Shown: one piece after another, positions 46,596 through 57,916 of the stretch
How positions within the stretch are numbered: position 1 is the stretch's first letter
Layout of the letters: each line of letters begins with the position of its first letter
Assembly (NCBI RefSeq): GCF_003688405.1
Contig: NZ_REFC01000011.1
Coordinates: 124,001 to 188,000, forward strand
Length of the DNA stretch: 64,000 nt
Origin: Ulvibacter antarcticus
GTDB lineage: Bacteria > Bacteroidota > Bacteroidia > Flavobacteriales > Flavobacteriaceae
Direction of reading: 5' to 3'
Program-made: the position numbers and the translations under genes
The notes under the pieces: generated by a model
What the model saw: the letters and a program-made list of their open reading frames with translations, nothing else
Database searches by the model: none
Told to the model about the DNA's origin: nothing

Positions 46596-47735
46596 TTAAA
46601 TAGATTTTAAGATTTTAGCAGCAGCTTCCAGTGTGGCTTCAGTTTTGGCAAAACACACTCTTATTTGTTTAAAATCTGCTCCTTCTTTATTAAATACTGA
46701 AGTAGGTATCGTTGCAATTTTATATTCTTTGGTCAGTCTTTCAGTAAAAGCAATATCTCCTTCATCAGATATTTCGGAATAATCTAATAGTTGAAAATAA
46801 GTTCCGCTTGATGGAATTATCCCAAAGCGTGAGTCTTTCAGAAGAGATAAAAAATAATTGCGTTTTTGCTGATAGAATGCGCCTAAATTCAAATAATTCT
46901 CAGGGGTTTTCAGATACGTCGCCAAAGCCTTTTGCATTGGATGGTTAACACAAAACACATTAAACTGATGCACCATTTGAAACTTTTTCATAAGTGCTTC
47001 GGAAGCAACACAATAGCCAAGCTTCCATCCGGTGTTGTGAAAAGTTTTTCCGAAGGAGGCAATTATAAAAGTACGTTGTGATAGCTTCGGAAACTTAGCC
47101 GCACTATAATGCTGTAAGCCGTCAAAAACAATATGTTCATAGACTTCATCACTAATAACCAAAAGATCATGTTTTTCTGCAATAGCCTCCAACTGAAGCA
47201 TATCCTTTTCAGAAAAAATCATCCCACTTGGGTTGTGTGGAGAGTTAATAATAATCATTCGAGTTTTGGAGGTTATCTTGCCTTCCACTTCTGCCCAATC
47301 AACGTGATACCCGGGAGGACGCAACTGAATTGGCACAGAAATGCCACCAAAAAGGCGAATTGTAGGTTCATAGCAATCATAGGCCGGTGTGAATATTATA
47401 ACCTCATCATTTTTGTGAATAGTAGCCGCAATGGCAGTAAATATGGCTTGCGTCGCTCCGGCAGTTATTGTGATTTCCGTTTCTGCTTTGAAAATTTTCT
47501 TATAAAGAAGTTCTATTTTTAAGGAAATTTGAGTTCGTAGTTCAAAATCGCCTGCCATTGGAGCATATTGATTATGTCCATTTCGCATGGCAGCTTCTAC
47601 CAAATTTATAAGATCTGGATCACTATCAAAATTTGGAAAGCCTTGCGACAGGTTAATTGCCTCATATTTAGTGGCCATTTTACTCATTACTGTAAATATA
47701 CTTTCCTTAATATTGTTTGTATTTGTAGCCTTCAT
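46596..47735 (-). CDS. Methionine-type class I/II aminotransferase
   Basis: 379 residues, fold-type I PLP enzyme. PLP Lys is in SFGKTFHNTGWKLGY; NSPHNPSGMIF and ISDEVYEHIVFDG are family motifs. It is similar to YbdL/kynurenine aminotransferases that use methionine with broad 2-oxo acids, probably feeding the methionine-salvage cycle. An omega-amidase gene is nearby. Monocistronic. Confidence 0.9.
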   Translation of the reverse strand: MKATNTNNIKESIFTVMSKMATKYEAINLSQGFPNFDSDPDLINLVEAAMRNGHNQYAPMAGDFELRTQISLKIELLYKKIFKAETEITITAGATQAIFTAIAATIHKNDEVIIFTPAYDCYEPTIRLFGGISVPIQLRPPGYHVDWAEVEGKITSKTRMIIINSPHNPSGMIFSEKDMLQLEAIAEKHDLLVISDEVYEHIVFDGLQHYSAAKFPKLSQRTFIIASFGKTFHNTGWKLGYCVASEALMKKFQMVHQFNVFCVNHPMQKALATYLKTPENYLNLGAFYQQKRNYFLSLLKDSRFGIIPSSGTYFQLLDYSEISDEGDIAFTERLTKEYKIATIPTSVFNKEGADFKQIRVCFAKTEATLEAAAKILKSI

Positions 47736-47839
47736 CTTACAATTTTAATGTTTTTTATCGTTTAAGTCCAAAAAAGTCCGATTTTCGAGCCAATTACGTA
47801 AAAATGTGTATCTTAGCTCTAACCAAATTTACCGACCCA

Positions 47840-50092
47840 ATGACGAAATTATATAATTTCTTCTTGTTTTTTAGTTTTTGTTTCGGGCTAACTGCTCAGA
47901 ACACACTATTCGTTGATACCCAAATAGACATTGATGAAAAGGATATTTCTGCCTATTTCACGACGATGCTTGATTCATCAAATGTATATCATGCACAAGG
48001 GAATTACAAGCGATCATTAGAATTGAATATTGACTTGCTTTTAAAGGCTTTTGCTTCTGAAAACCCTCTTTATATTCATGAAGGATATCGATTACTCGGA
48101 GCCAATTATTGGGCCATGAATGACACGATTCTTGCCCGGGAGAGTTTTGAAAAATCTAAAATATTCGCCGAACAAGCTAATGATGCCCGTGCGATGGCAT
48201 ATTCTTACATGGATTTGGCCAGCATATATTCTGAAAATAACGCCCTTGAAAAAGCATTTATATATCATGAAGAATCTATAGAACTTTTTGAACTATCGAA
48301 TGATCTTGAAGGTCTCGCTAAAGCCCATTATAAAACAGTTCTTTCTTCAATTAAAATGAAGGATTATAGAAGAGCTTACTTACATATATTAAAAGCACGA
48401 AAACTTAATAAATTCGACGAAAATAGCGCTTTGAGTGTAGGTTTAGATTTTTACACTGGAATTTATTATGCACAAAAAGATAATTTTGAAATGGCCGACA
48501 CTTATTTCATGAAGGCAATAAGGGAAGCAGAAAAAGCCAATCTATCGGTCGAATTACAACGTGCATATGAAGAATACAATAAGAGTTTATTAAGACAAGG
48601 GAAATTTGAAGAAGCGGCTATTGCTCAAACGATGTACGAAATGTACAGACAGGTTAATAATGAGGATGTACGGCTTTTGGAAACCGAAACGCTCACAGCG
48701 AAACTTCAAGTAGCCGAATACAGAAAAGATGTTCAAGCAGCCGAATTACAAAATCAGTTACAGTCGGAAATAGTTGAAAATAAAAGTAAGCTAAACACTT
48801 TTCTTCTTATAGTAACTGCCTGTTTCTTGGTGCTGTTTGTCGCATTATTCTTAGCATATAGAAATAGAAAATCTCTTGTAAGTGAATTGAAACTTAAGAA
48901 TAAAGAGTACTTAAAGGCAAAAGAAAAATCTGAAAAACTGGCAAAGGCAAAGAGTAAATTTTTCTCCACTGTTAGTCATGAGCTTAGAACCCCATTATAT
49001 GGTGTGATTGGTTTAAGCACTATTTTATTAGAAGATAAGACTTTAAAGAAACACGAGAGCGATCTTAAATCGCTAAAATTCTCGGCAGATTATCTATTAG
49101 CCTTGATTAATGACGTGCTTCAGATCAATAAGATTGACTCTAACAATTTAGAAGATGAACAAACATCATTCAATTTGAGAGAACTAATAAAAACAATCTC
49201 TTCCTCTTTTGAGTACATGCGCCTTCAGAATAAGAATAAAATACACATACATATATCTGATAATATTCCGCAGTTTATTAGAGGAAACTCAGTGCGATTG
49301 TCACAAATATTAATGAACCTTATTGGAAATGCTTGTAAATTTACCGAGAATGGTGATATCTATATTATAGCTGAAACTACCGAAGTTACTGAGATGGTCA
49401 CCGCTATTAAATTCTACATAAAAGATACAGGAATTGGTATCCCGGCCGATAAACAAGAAAGCGTTTTTGAAGAATTTTCTCAGGCTGATTCTATTAACTA
49501 TAAGTACCAAGGTACCGGCTTAGGATTGCCTATTGTTAAAAAACTACTTGCTTTATCTAATTCATCTGTTTCTTTGGAAAGTGAATTTGGTGAAGGATCT
49601 ATGTTCTCATTCACACTTTTATTTGAAGCAATACAACAAATTGAAGAGAAAAAAGAGATTATAATTACAGATGCTTCTTTATTGATCAATAAAAACATTC
49701 TTATCGTAGATGACAATCGAATTAACCAAACGGTAACCAAAAAAATCCTTGAGAAAAATAAGGTGATTTGTGATATTGCACAAAATGGAGAAGAGGCGGT
49801 TTGTAAGGCTCGAGAAAACGAATACGATCTTATTTTAATGGATATTAACATGCCCGTAAAAAACGGAATGCAGGCTACCAAAGAAATTCGTGCCTTCGAC
49901 AAAAAGATTCCAATTGTCGCACTAACGGCTGTGGAAGTAGAAGAAATGCGTTTTAAAATTTACGAATCGGGAATGAATGATATTATTGTAAAGCCCTATG
50001 ATATTTCAAAGTTCGTACAGACAATATTAAAACACATTGCCATGGATGATCCAGGATCATCCAGAAAGAGTTCGAATCTAAGAGCTGTTTAG
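47840..50092 (+). CDS. Orphan hybrid histidine kinase with TPR sensor
   Basis: 750 residues from the ATG at 47840, which gives a signal peptide (TKLYNFFLFFSFCFGLTAQ). A periplasmic TPR region (about 30-290: MAYSYMDLASIYSENNALEK, AYLHILKARKLNKF) is followed by a coiled coil, one membrane helix (about 320-340), HisKA with H380 (TVSHELRTPLYG), HATPase_c (LMNLIGNACKF, DTGIGIPADKQ) and a C-terminal receiver with D668 (LILMDINMPVKNG). No output domain is present and no partner regulator is close. The 3' end is 3 bp from the convergent sdhB. Confidence 0.9.
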   Translation: MTKLYNFFLFFSFCFGLTAQNTLFVDTQIDIDEKDISAYFTTMLDSSNVYHAQGNYKRSLELNIDLLLKAFASENPLYIHEGYRLLGANYWAMNDTILARESFEKSKIFAEQANDARAMAYSYMDLASIYSENNALEKAFIYHEESIELFELSNDLEGLAKAHYKTVLSSIKMKDYRRAYLHILKARKLNKFDENSALSVGLDFYTGIYYAQKDNFEMADTYFMKAIREAEKANLSVELQRAYEEYNKSLLRQGKFEEAAIAQTMYEMYRQVNNEDVRLLETETLTAKLQVAEYRKDVQAAELQNQLQSEIVENKSKLNTFLLIVTACFLVLFVALFLAYRNRKSLVSELKLKNKEYLKAKEKSEKLAKAKSKFFSTVSHELRTPLYGVIGLSTILLEDKTLKKHESDLKSLKFSADYLLALINDVLQINKIDSNNLEDEQTSFNLRELIKTISSSFEYMRLQNKNKIHIHISDNIPQFIRGNSVRLSQILMNLIGNACKFTENGDIYIIAETTEVTEMVTAIKFYIKDTGIGIPADKQESVFEEFSQADSINYKYQGTGLGLPIVKKLLALSNSSVSLESEFGEGSMFSFTLLFEAIQQIEEKKEIIITDASLLINKNILIVDDNRINQTVTKKILEKNKVICDIAQNGEEAVCKARENEYDLILMDINMPVKNGMQATKEIRAFDKKIPIVALTAVEVEEMRFKIYESGMNDIIVKPYDISKFVQTILKHIAMDDPGSSRKSSNLRAV

Positions 50093-50095
50093 AAA

Positions 50096-50842
50096 TTATC
50101 CTTTAAGACTAGCCTTCAGATATTCTCTGTTCATTCGGGCAATATTTTCCAGGGAAATCCCCTTAGGACATTCGATTTCACAAGCACCGGTATTGGTACA
50201 GTTTCCGAAGCCTTCCTTATCCATTTGTGCTACCATACTTAAAACACGCTCTGTGGCTTCAACCTGACCTTGAGGTAACAAGGCATATTGAGAAACCTTA
50301 GCTCCAACAAACAACATTGCTGATGCATTTTTACAGGCAGCAACACAGGCTCCACAACCAATACAAGTAGCGGCATCCATAGCGTGATCGGCCACATGTT
50401 TGTCGATAGGAATCGCATTCGCATCCTGAGTATTACCAGATGTATTCACGGAGATAAATCCTCCCGCGTGCTGAATTCTCTCGAAAGCAGTTCTATCAAC
50501 CACTAAATCCTTAATTACTGGAAAAGCTTTTGCTCTAAATGGTTCAATAGTAATAGTATCTCCATCTTTAAACATTCTCATGTGCAGTTGACAAGTCGTC
50601 ACTCCACGATCCGGTCCATGAGGTTCTCCATTGATCTGCATGGAACACATTCCACAAATTCCTTCACGGCAATCATGATCGAAAGCAACCGGTTCATCAC
50701 CGGAATTAACCAATTGTTCGTTCAAGACGTCCATCATTTCTAAAAAAGACATATGTTCTGAAATTTCAGATACCTTATACGAGACCATCTGACCTTTCGA
50801 TCGTCCGTCTTTCTGTCTCCAAATTTTTAACGTTAAATTCAT
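50096..50842 (-). CDS. sdhB: Succinate dehydrogenase iron-sulfur subunit
   Basis: 248 residues. The 2Fe-2S ligands are in [17 protein letters not shown]; the 4Fe-4S and 3Fe-4S ligands are in [13 protein letters not shown] and [16 protein letters not shown]. It passes electrons from SdhA to menaquinone via SdhC. Length and the long 2Fe-2S/4Fe-4S linker fit the B-type enzymes of Bacteroidota. Last gene of the sdhCAB operon, 9 bp after sdhA. Confidence 0.97.
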   Translation of the reverse strand: MNLTLKIWRQKDGRSKGQMVSYKVSEISEHMSFLEMMDVLNEQLVNSGDEPVAFDHDCREGICGMCSMQINGEPHGPDRGVTTCQLHMRMFKDGDTITIEPFRAKAFPVIKDLVVDRTAFERIQHAGGFISVNTSGNTQDANAIPIDKHVADHAMDAATCIGCGACVAACKNASAMLFVGAKVSQYALLPQGQVEATERVLSMVAQMDKEGFGNCTNTGACEIECPKGISLENIARMNREYLKASLKG

Positions 50843-50851
50843 AATGTCTTC

Positions 50852-52867
50852 TTATTTATACGAACGTTGTTTTAACTCAATATCTTTAAATTCTAATTGC
50901 TCCTTATGAAGTACAGCATCTCCGGGTTCTCCTTTATACTCCCAGGCAGAAACAAATGCGAAATCTTCATCATTACGTTTGGCTTCACCTTTTTGTTCAC
51001 CATCCAATTCTACAGATTCCTCTCTAAAATGTCCTCCCGCAGATTCTTCTCTATTCAATGCATCTTTCGCGAATAACTCGCCTAATTCTAAGAAATCTGC
51101 TACACGACCTGCTTTCTCAAGCTCAGGATTAAACTCATTTGCATCTCCCGGAACTTTCACATTTTTCCAGAAATCTTCACGAAGTGCTTTTATTTCAGAC
51201 ATGGCTTCGGTAAGCCCTTTAGCATTTCTTGCCATTCCTACCTTTTCCCACATTATTTTTCCAAGCTTCTTATGGTAGTAATCCACAGAATGCTCTCCTT
51301 TATTATTTACAAAGAAATCAATGCGATCTTTCACCTCCTTTTCGGCAGCATCAAATTCAGGAGTATTCGTTGAAATTTTACCGGTTCTAATATCATGCGA
51401 CAGATAATCCCCGATAGTATATGGCAATACAAAATAACCATCTGCCAGGCCTTGCATCAACGCAGAAGCTCCCAATCTGTTCGCTCCATGGTCTGAGAAG
51501 TTTGCCTCTCCAATACAATACAATCCCTCAACAGTAGTCATTAAGTTGTAATCTACCCAAACGCCACCCATCGTATAATGAGTTGCCGGATAAATCATCA
51601 TTGGTGTTTTATAAGGATCCTGATCTACGATTTTCTCGTACATCTGGAATAGGTTACCATACTTTTCTTTTACTATGTCTGCTCCAAGCTCTATTATTTT
51701 TGCTTCGGAAGCATTTTCAACATTATGTAATTTTGCTTGCTCCTTTCCGTACCTCTGAATCGCAGATTTGAAATCTAAATACACGGCTTCTCCGGTAGCA
51801 TTTACTCCATAGCCGGCATCACAACGTTCCTTCGCAGCGCGTGAAGCAACATCACGAGGCACCAGGTTTCCGAAGGCAGGATAACGACGCTCTAAATAAT
51901 AATCTCTATTTTCTTCAGCGATTTCCGTAGGCTTTAGTTTTCCTTCTCGTATTGCCATTACATCGTCCATATTCTTAGGCACCCAGATGCGACCATCATT
52001 CCGAAGCGATTCAGACATCAATGTAAGTTTAGACTGATAATCGCCCGATCTTGGAATACATGTCGGGTGAATCTGCGTATAACATGGGTTGGCGAAAAAT
52101 GCACCTTTTTTATGAATTTTCCAAGCAGCAGTGGCATTAGACCCCATCGCATTTGTCGATAGATAATAAACGTTTCCATATCCGCCGGAAGCAATCACCA
52201 CTGCGTGTGCAGAGTGACGTTCAATCTCACCGGTAATTAAATTACGAGCGATAATTCCACGAGCTTTTCCATCTACTTTTACAACATCCAACATTTCGTG
52301 ACGATTAAACATCTCGATTTTTCCACGAGCGATCTGACGATTCATTGCCGAATATGCTCCAAGTAATAACTGTTGTCCTGTTTGTCCTTTTGCATAAAAG
52401 GTACGGGATACTAGCACCCCTCCAAACGATCGATTGTCTAATAAACCACCATAATCACGTGCAAAAGGAACACCTTGTGCTACACATTGATCAATGATAT
52501 TAGCAGAAACCTCAGCCAAACGATAAACGTTAGACTCGCGTGAGCGGTAATCTCCTCCTTTTACAGTGTCGTAAAATAATCGATACGTCGAATCTCCATC
52601 CCCCTGATAGTTCTTCGCTGCGTTAATTCCTCCTTGAGCTGCAATAGAGTGCGCACGGCGTGGAGAATCCTGATAGCAGTAAGCCTTTACGTTATAACCA
52701 AGTTCTGCCAAAGTTGCGGCGGCACTTCCACCTGCTAATCCAGTTCCTACAACGATAACATCGATGTTTCGTTTGTTGGCAGGATTGACAAGGTTAATTT
52801 CGTTTTTATAATTTGTCCACTTATCGGCTAAGGGTCCTTTAGGTGTTTTAGAATCTAATATCGACAT
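50852..52867 (-). CDS. sdhA: Succinate dehydrogenase flavoprotein subunit
   Basis: 671 residues. FAD-binding [18 protein letters not shown], the covalent FAD attachment region [18 protein letters not shown], and the active-site segment [20 protein letters not shown] with [11 protein letters not shown] later. It is the catalytic subunit of succinate:menaquinone oxidoreductase (B type), linking the TCA cycle to respiration. It lies between sdhC and sdhB with 11- and 9-bp gaps. Confidence 0.98.
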   Translation of the reverse strand: MSILDSKTPKGPLADKWTNYKNEINLVNPANKRNIDVIVVGTGLAGGSAAATLAELGYNVKAYCYQDSPRRAHSIAAQGGINAAKNYQGDGDSTYRLFYDTVKGGDYRSRESNVYRLAEVSANIIDQCVAQGVPFARDYGGLLDNRSFGGVLVSRTFYAKGQTGQQLLLGAYSAMNRQIARGKIEMFNRHEMLDVVKVDGKARGIIARNLITGEIERHSAHAVVIASGGYGNVYYLSTNAMGSNATAAWKIHKKGAFFANPCYTQIHPTCIPRSGDYQSKLTLMSESLRNDGRIWVPKNMDDVMAIREGKLKPTEIAEENRDYYLERRYPAFGNLVPRDVASRAAKERCDAGYGVNATGEAVYLDFKSAIQRYGKEQAKLHNVENASEAKIIELGADIVKEKYGNLFQMYEKIVDQDPYKTPMMIYPATHYTMGGVWVDYNLMTTVEGLYCIGEANFSDHGANRLGASALMQGLADGYFVLPYTIGDYLSHDIRTGKISTNTPEFDAAEKEVKDRIDFFVNNKGEHSVDYYHKKLGKIMWEKVGMARNAKGLTEAMSEIKALREDFWKNVKVPGDANEFNPELEKAGRVADFLELGELFAKDALNREESAGGHFREESVELDGEQKGEAKRNDEDFAFVSAWEYKGEPGDAVLHKEQLEFKDIELKQRSYK

Positions 52868-52878
52868 AGCTAATGCTT

Positions 52879-53544
52879 TTAGTGGTGTAATTGATTGAAA
52901 TGGTGATAAACTGCAATAAAAATAAATCCAAGAGGAATTACTATCGCATATACTTTTGCGAATCCTGTTAAGGCTTTCGAATACTTATTGTTGAATCCAA
53001 CGCTCTGAAAGGAGGATGCGAAGCCATGCCAAAGGTGAAGCATAAGTAACACAAAGGCAATCACGTAAAGACCTGTTCTTACCGGACTTTCAAATTTATG
53101 AACTACCTCTGGAAAATATCGTGTTGCGTCCTCAGGATTAGACTCTATATACTTGTACATAATTTCAGGCACCCAGAAATCGTAAAAGTGGAGTCCTAAA
53201 AAGGCAAGGATCACAAGGCCGGAAATAATCATATTTCGCGATGCCCAGCTGGAATTTGCGCTTCCGTTATAAGATTTATAGTTAATCGCTCTGGCATTTC
53301 GGTTTCTAATCTCGAGAACAAGGCCCATCACAAAGTGAAAAATCACTCCAAAAATAAGAACAGGCTGTAATATTCCTTGAACAAGCCCATTGGTACCCAT
53401 AAAATGAGACCAACTATTAAAAGTGTCTGATGCAATGACCGAAGTTAAATTGATGACAAAATGCTGACCCAGAAAAAATACAAGAAACAAGCCCGAAAGC
53501 GCCATTGCGACTTTTCTGGCAATTGAAGAGGATAGTATTCCCAT
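52879..53544 (-). CDS. sdhC: Succinate dehydrogenase cytochrome b subunit
   Basis: 221 residues with five membrane helices (about 10-28, 60-80, 105-125, 160-180, 195-215). Conserved His residues for two hemes b are seen in [25 protein letters not shown] and LMLHLWHGF. It anchors SdhAB to the inner membrane and reduces menaquinone; the single-subunit di-heme form is the type B enzyme. First gene of the operon, with a consensus promoter at 53573-53603. Confidence 0.95.
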   Translation of the reverse strand: MGILSSSIARKVAMALSGLFLVFFLGQHFVINLTSVIASDTFNSWSHFMGTNGLVQGILQPVLIFGVIFHFVMGLVLEIRNRNARAINYKSYNGSANSSWASRNMIISGLVILAFLGLHFYDFWVPEIMYKYIESNPEDATRYFPEVVHKFESPVRTGLYVIAFVLLMLHLWHGFASSFQSVGFNNKYSKALTGFAKVYAIVIPLGFIFIAVYHHFNQLHH

Positions 53545-53572
53545 TATGTTTTATATCAAAATTTAATATTAA

Positions 53573-53603
53573 CAAAAATACGGCTCTATTAAACGTTTGC
53601 CAA
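53573..53603 (-). promoter_or_regulatory. sdhCAB promoter (TTG-N20-TATTTTTG)
   Basis: -33 TTG at 53603-53601, a 20-bp spacer, and -7 TATTTTTG at 53580-53573, matching the Bacteroidota consensus. The predicted leader is about 25 nt to the sdhC ATG (53544). Confidence 0.65.
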
Positions 53604-53683
53604 AAAATAATCTTTATATCTCGTTATTTAGATTAATAATAAGTTAATAAGGTAGTTTACAAAAATAGCTTCAGCTAAATTAA

Positions 53684-53714
53684 AAAAGCCATCCGCCTTG
53701 GGCGGATGGCTTTT
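53684..53714 (-). terminator. Terminator of the beta-propeller T9SS gene
   Basis: A stem of GCCATCCGCC/GGCGGATGGC (53688-53710) with a 3-nt loop is flanked by A-tract and T-tract. It is 25 bp beyond the stop of the gene at 53739. Confidence 0.9.
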
Positions 53715-53738
53715 AATCTAAACTAGAATTAATGTCGT

Positions 53739-54941
53739 TTATTTTACGATCAACTTTTTAGTAGCAGTTGCATTATTTTGAGTTACTTGAACCATGTACA
53801 CACCTTCTTGTAATGAAGAAATGTTTAATTCAGAACCTTCTATAGTAGCGGAAATAACAGTTTTTCCTAATATATCAAAGACAGTTACTTGTTTAGCTCC
53901 TTGAGTAGCAGTTTCAATAAAAACAGTTCCTCTAGAGGCTGGGTTTGGATATAAAGAAAAATCTGTGCTGTTAAAAGTATCTACACTAAGAATAGGAACA
54001 CCTGCAGCAGAGAACATGCCAAATTCAGCATTTAGTGGCGTTGTATCTCCTATTAAAGTTGCCAATCCGGTTGTTTTATCTACACTATGAATTCCTCCAG
54101 TACCACCTCCGGTGTAAGCTGCCATAATTATCTCATTTGTGTCAGGATCTACAGTTGCTTCTTGAGCAAAACTAATGTCAAGCCCTAAAGCTCCAATAAG
54201 GGTGGAAAGACCTGTAGTTAAATCAACAGAATGAAAGGTATCATCGCTAATATCGGCCACAAAAGCATTACCATCGTTGTCGATAACTAGCCAAATACTG
54301 GTTGCGGTAGACATAGTTCCAATTGGCGTAACAGTCCCAGCCGTAACATCCACACTATACAAAACATTTGCTGCTGTTGCATACATGGTATTAGTCGTAA
54401 AATCGAATGCTAAGCCTGTAGGTGTTGCACCGGCTATGTCGGCTAAAATATCTCCAACCACTGTAACGGTTCCATCAGTAATATCTACAGTTACCAATTC
54501 TCTTCTAGTTGCAGTTCCACCACTGTCGTTCTCAAAAGACAATGCATATAAAACTCCATTCTCATCGAAGTCATCCGCAAAAATAGACACCGAAAGGGGT
54601 GCAAATATGGTGTTAATTCCTGCAAAAGGTGGAGTGGCATCTAATGTTCCAAAATCATTGGCAGAGGCTCTAAGATTTAAAACATAATATTCACTAACCA
54701 ATCTTCCGGAATTCGTTCCAGTCTGAGATGTCGCCATCTGATTTGCAATATAATCGTTCAGAATAGCGGCTTCACTTTGGTTAAAGTTTTGTCTAATAAC
54801 CTCGGCTTCCGAAAGCGGGGTGTTGGATAAACCTTTTAATTCTTCCAATAAAGTATCGATACTTCTTTCTTGAGCCATCGATTGAAATGACATGAGAGAC
54901 ACTATTAATATCCCAAAAACTAATTGTAATTTTTTCATCAT
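53739..54941 (-). CDS. Secreted beta-propeller-like protein with T9SS sorting domain
   Basis: 400 residues. Signal peptide (KKLQLVFGILIVSLMSFQSMAQ), an N-terminal helical stretch, then repeated blade-like strands (YALSFENDSGGTATRRELVTV, ANVLYSVDVTAGTVTPIG, DDTFHSVDLTTGLSTLIG, GGIHSVDKTTGLATLIG) resembling DUF4394/propeller proteins. A type A T9SS sorting domain closes it (LYPNPASRGTVFIE ... GVYMVQVTQNNATATKKLIV). It should be exported and surface-linked; ligand unknown. Confidence 0.85.
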   Translation of the reverse strand: MMKKLQLVFGILIVSLMSFQSMAQERSIDTLLEELKGLSNTPLSEAEVIRQNFNQSEAAILNDYIANQMATSQTGTNSGRLVSEYYVLNLRASANDFGTLDATPPFAGINTIFAPLSVSIFADDFDENGVLYALSFENDSGGTATRRELVTVDITDGTVTVVGDILADIAGATPTGLAFDFTTNTMYATAANVLYSVDVTAGTVTPIGTMSTATSIWLVIDNDGNAFVADISDDTFHSVDLTTGLSTLIGALGLDISFAQEATVDPDTNEIIMAAYTGGGTGGIHSVDKTTGLATLIGDTTPLNAEFGMFSAAGVPILSVDTFNSTDFSLYPNPASRGTVFIETATQGAKQVTVFDILGKTVISATIEGSELNISSLQEGVYMVQVTQNNATATKKLIVK

Positions 54942-54977
54942 ATAAGTTTTTTAGTTAAAGAACTTAAATATAGTAAA

Positions 54978-57818
54978 TTATTTTATTGAAAACACTTTCT
55001 TTACTTCCATTGAATTAATTTTCACCTTTATTATGTATTCTCCTACAGGGAGATACGTTTTTCCATTATTGCTTTTTCTAATTTTCAAGTCTTCCTTCTT
55101 CAATTGTTTTATTCCTTTTTCTGAAATATGAGCGTCGTATTCGAATACATTAACTCCTTTAGAAGCATTTACCGTTAATAGTTGCAGTTGTTTTCCGTCT
55201 TTAGTTTCTACTGAAACAGTTCCTTCTCCATCTTGAGGGGAATAAAACTGAAGCATTACCGAAGGCTCATTATACTCGCTCCATTGACTAAATCTATCTC
55301 CCCATCGTCTCGATGCAGTCACATCTTCTATATCAGCTAGTATTAGCCCGTTCATTTTTGAAGTATCCATTTCCTGTAATAATAAAATGTCTGCAATATA
55401 AATCGATCTTCCATGAGTTCCCAAAACAAGATCTTTAGCATCTTTTTGAACCACAAGATCATGTACAGCCACATTTGGCAAACCTTTAGAAAAGGCCTCC
55501 CAGCTTTCACCTCTATTGAATGAAACATAAGCTCCATTGTCTGTTCCTAAATACAACACATTTTCGTTTACAGGATCTTCTTTTATCACATTAACCGGTG
55601 ATGCAGGTAAATTATTACTTATATCCTTCCAACTCGCACCATAGGATTCACTTACATAAACATAGGGTTTAAAATTATCCCAACGATAGCCGTTTAAAGT
55701 TGAGTATACACGTTCTTTTTTATGCGTGGATGCGACTATTCTACTTACCCACAAATCTGCCGGCAGACTCCCCGAAATATTTGTCCAGCTGCCACCACTG
55801 TTTTTCGACACATGAATCATCCCATCATCACTACCGGCATAGAGTAATCCGAATTGAAATTTCGATTCGCTAATACAAGTTAAAGTGCCATAAGCAACAT
55901 TTCCTGGTTTACCGCCTTTTGTAATATCATCTGAAATCGCTTGCCAATTATCTCCCTTGTCCATACTACGCATCAGTTTGTTTCCTCCGAGATACAAGAT
56001 ATCTTGATTATGTGAACTCAATAAAATAGGCGTCTGCCAGTTAAATCGGTATGGACTTTCACCTAACTCATGTTTAGGTTGGATATTGGTGCTTTCCTCA
56101 GTTTCACGATTGAGACGGTAATAATTTCCGAATTGAAACCCGGTATAAACAATGTTTGAATTTCGGTTATCGATTTCCACTTGCATTCCGTCACCACCCA
56201 TGATGAATTTAAAAGGATAATTTCCGTTTTGTAACCAACCTTTATCATCTTCAGAATTGTGAGCTCCTACCCAAACACCATTGTCCTGCAAACCACCATA
56301 TACATTATAGGGAGTTTCATTATCTACATTCACAGCGTAGAACTGCCCAACAGATGGAGCATTGTTTTTTATCCAATTGTCACCGTCGTCGTAAGTGATA
56401 TTTACACCTCCATCATTTCCATTGATAAGATGTCCCGGTAGCTTCGGATTGATCCATAAAGCGTGATGATCTACATGTACATTTTCTGCACTGATAGAAG
56501 TAAAAGTTTTTCCGCCGTCTTTCGATTTTAAAATTGGCACACCATAGATATAAATGTTGTTCCGTTCCTGAGGCGCAACGTGAATTTTTCCGAAGTAATA
56601 ACCATAAGAATAATAGATATCATCCAAATAACCAGTATGTGTTTTAGACCAACTTATACCGCCATCTGTACTTTTATATACCTCTGCGCCCACCACAGGC
56701 GTATCGAATAACATAGTATTGGCATCTTCAAGGTATTTGGCAAGATCAATTGGCTGAACGTTTCCGCTTCGCACCATTTGTTTTACATTTTCGGCTTTGT
56801 ATTTTTCCTGAAAGCCATTATTCAGAAGATATTGGTCTAATTTTTTATTATCGAGCTCCAAGAACTGAGAAGAAGACATCGTTTTAAACTGCTCTTTTGT
56901 AAGTCCGTCGTCGTCGGTATTTGGAGTTTCATCTTTTCTTCTATTCTGATTATCAATGATAGCATAAACAGTGTTTTCATCATAGACGGCAAGTCCAATT
57001 CTTCCGGCACCTCCTCCTGATGGGAAACCACTTCCTTCCACAGAGACTTTATCCCATGTATTTCCGCCATTAGTACTTTTAAAAATAGCACTTCCGGAAC
57101 CATCGCCCCTAAAATTCCATGCCTTTCTATCTTTATCCCATGAAGAAGCATACATTAGGTTAAAGTTATTGGGGTCACTAACCATTTCAATAATTCCTGA
57201 CTGTTGATCGACAAATAATGTTTTGTTCCAGGTTTTTCCCCCATCGGTACTTTTGAAAACACCTCGTTCCGAATTTGTTGAATACAAATGCCCAACAGCA
57301 CTTACAACTATCTCATCAGAATTAACTGGATTGATTAAAATACTACTAATATGATGTGAATCTGTGAGCCCCATATTTCCCCAAGACTCTCCATTATCTG
57401 TTGATTTCAGAAGTCCGATTCCGGCGTAAGAAGAACGTGAAGCATTTACCTCACCAGTTCCTACCCATAAGGTTTTCGTTTTCCAATCCATCACAAGACA
57501 TCCAACATTTTGAGTCGGGCTACTATCCAAAATCGGCTTAAAAGTGGTTCCATTATTTTCGGTATGCCAAACTCCGCCACTGGCATAACCAACATAAAAC
57601 TCGACCGGATTTTGAGGATTCACGGCGAAACCTACAACGCGACCACTCATAATAGTGGGCCCAATATTTTTAAAAGGCAGGTTTTTTACAAGTGAAGTTT
57701 TTGTAAGTATTTCTTTTTTCTGAAGACTTTCGACGATTTCGGCTGTCGTAGTAGCAGGTTGTTGTGAAAAAACTGAAATTGTACAAATACTGAAAAATGC
57801 CAGGAGTAAACTTTTCAT
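54978..57818 (-). CDS. Secreted BNR/VPS10-like propeller protein
   Basis: 946 residues. Signal peptide KSLLLAFFSICTISVFSQ, then a double seven- to ten-bladed propeller (about 45-800) with many Asp-box-type turns (STDNGESWGNM, STDGGKTWNKT, STNGGNTWDKV, SKDGGKTFTSI, SKNSGGSWTNI, FNRGESWEAF). The C-terminal 140 residues form a beta domain ending KVKINSMEVKKVFSIK. Relatives are annotated as glycosyl hydrolases or sortilin-like; no catalytic residues can be identified here. There is no full T9SS type A tail, though the C-terminal strands resemble one. Confidence 0.85.
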   Translation of the reverse strand: MKSLLLAFFSICTISVFSQQPATTTAEIVESLQKKEILTKTSLVKNLPFKNIGPTIMSGRVVGFAVNPQNPVEFYVGYASGGVWHTENNGTTFKPILDSSPTQNVGCLVMDWKTKTLWVGTGEVNASRSSYAGIGLLKSTDNGESWGNMGLTDSHHISSILINPVNSDEIVVSAVGHLYSTNSERGVFKSTDGGKTWNKTLFVDQQSGIIEMVSDPNNFNLMYASSWDKDRKAWNFRGDGSGSAIFKSTNGGNTWDKVSVEGSGFPSGGGAGRIGLAVYDENTVYAIIDNQNRRKDETPNTDDDGLTKEQFKTMSSSQFLELDNKKLDQYLLNNGFQEKYKAENVKQMVRSGNVQPIDLAKYLEDANTMLFDTPVVGAEVYKSTDGGISWSKTHTGYLDDIYYSYGYYFGKIHVAPQERNNIYIYGVPILKSKDGGKTFTSISAENVHVDHHALWINPKLPGHLINGNDGGVNITYDDGDNWIKNNAPSVGQFYAVNVDNETPYNVYGGLQDNGVWVGAHNSEDDKGWLQNGNYPFKFIMGGDGMQVEIDNRNSNIVYTGFQFGNYYRLNRETEESTNIQPKHELGESPYRFNWQTPILLSSHNQDILYLGGNKLMRSMDKGDNWQAISDDITKGGKPGNVAYGTLTCISESKFQFGLLYAGSDDGMIHVSKNSGGSWTNISGSLPADLWVSRIVASTHKKERVYSTLNGYRWDNFKPYVYVSESYGASWKDISNNLPASPVNVIKEDPVNENVLYLGTDNGAYVSFNRGESWEAFSKGLPNVAVHDLVVQKDAKDLVLGTHGRSIYIADILLLQEMDTSKMNGLILADIEDVTASRRWGDRFSQWSEYNEPSVMLQFYSPQDGEGTVSVETKDGKQLQLLTVNASKGVNVFEYDAHISEKGIKQLKKEDLKIRKSNNGKTYLPVGEYIIKVKINSMEVKKVFSIK

Positions 57819-57916
57819 AAGCTAAGGATTAAAATGAGGAAATTACTTAAATGCAACGGGATAGGCAAAACTTTATTTAAACACCCCAACTTAGCTCAGT
57901 AGAAATAAAAGTTAGA

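Noticed and set aside
47133-47522. Plus-strand frame of 129 codons
   Set aside because: Antisense shadow of the methionine-type aminotransferase.
54277-54687. Plus-strand frame of 136 codons
   Set aside because: Antisense to the T9SS propeller gene and without any recognisable domain.
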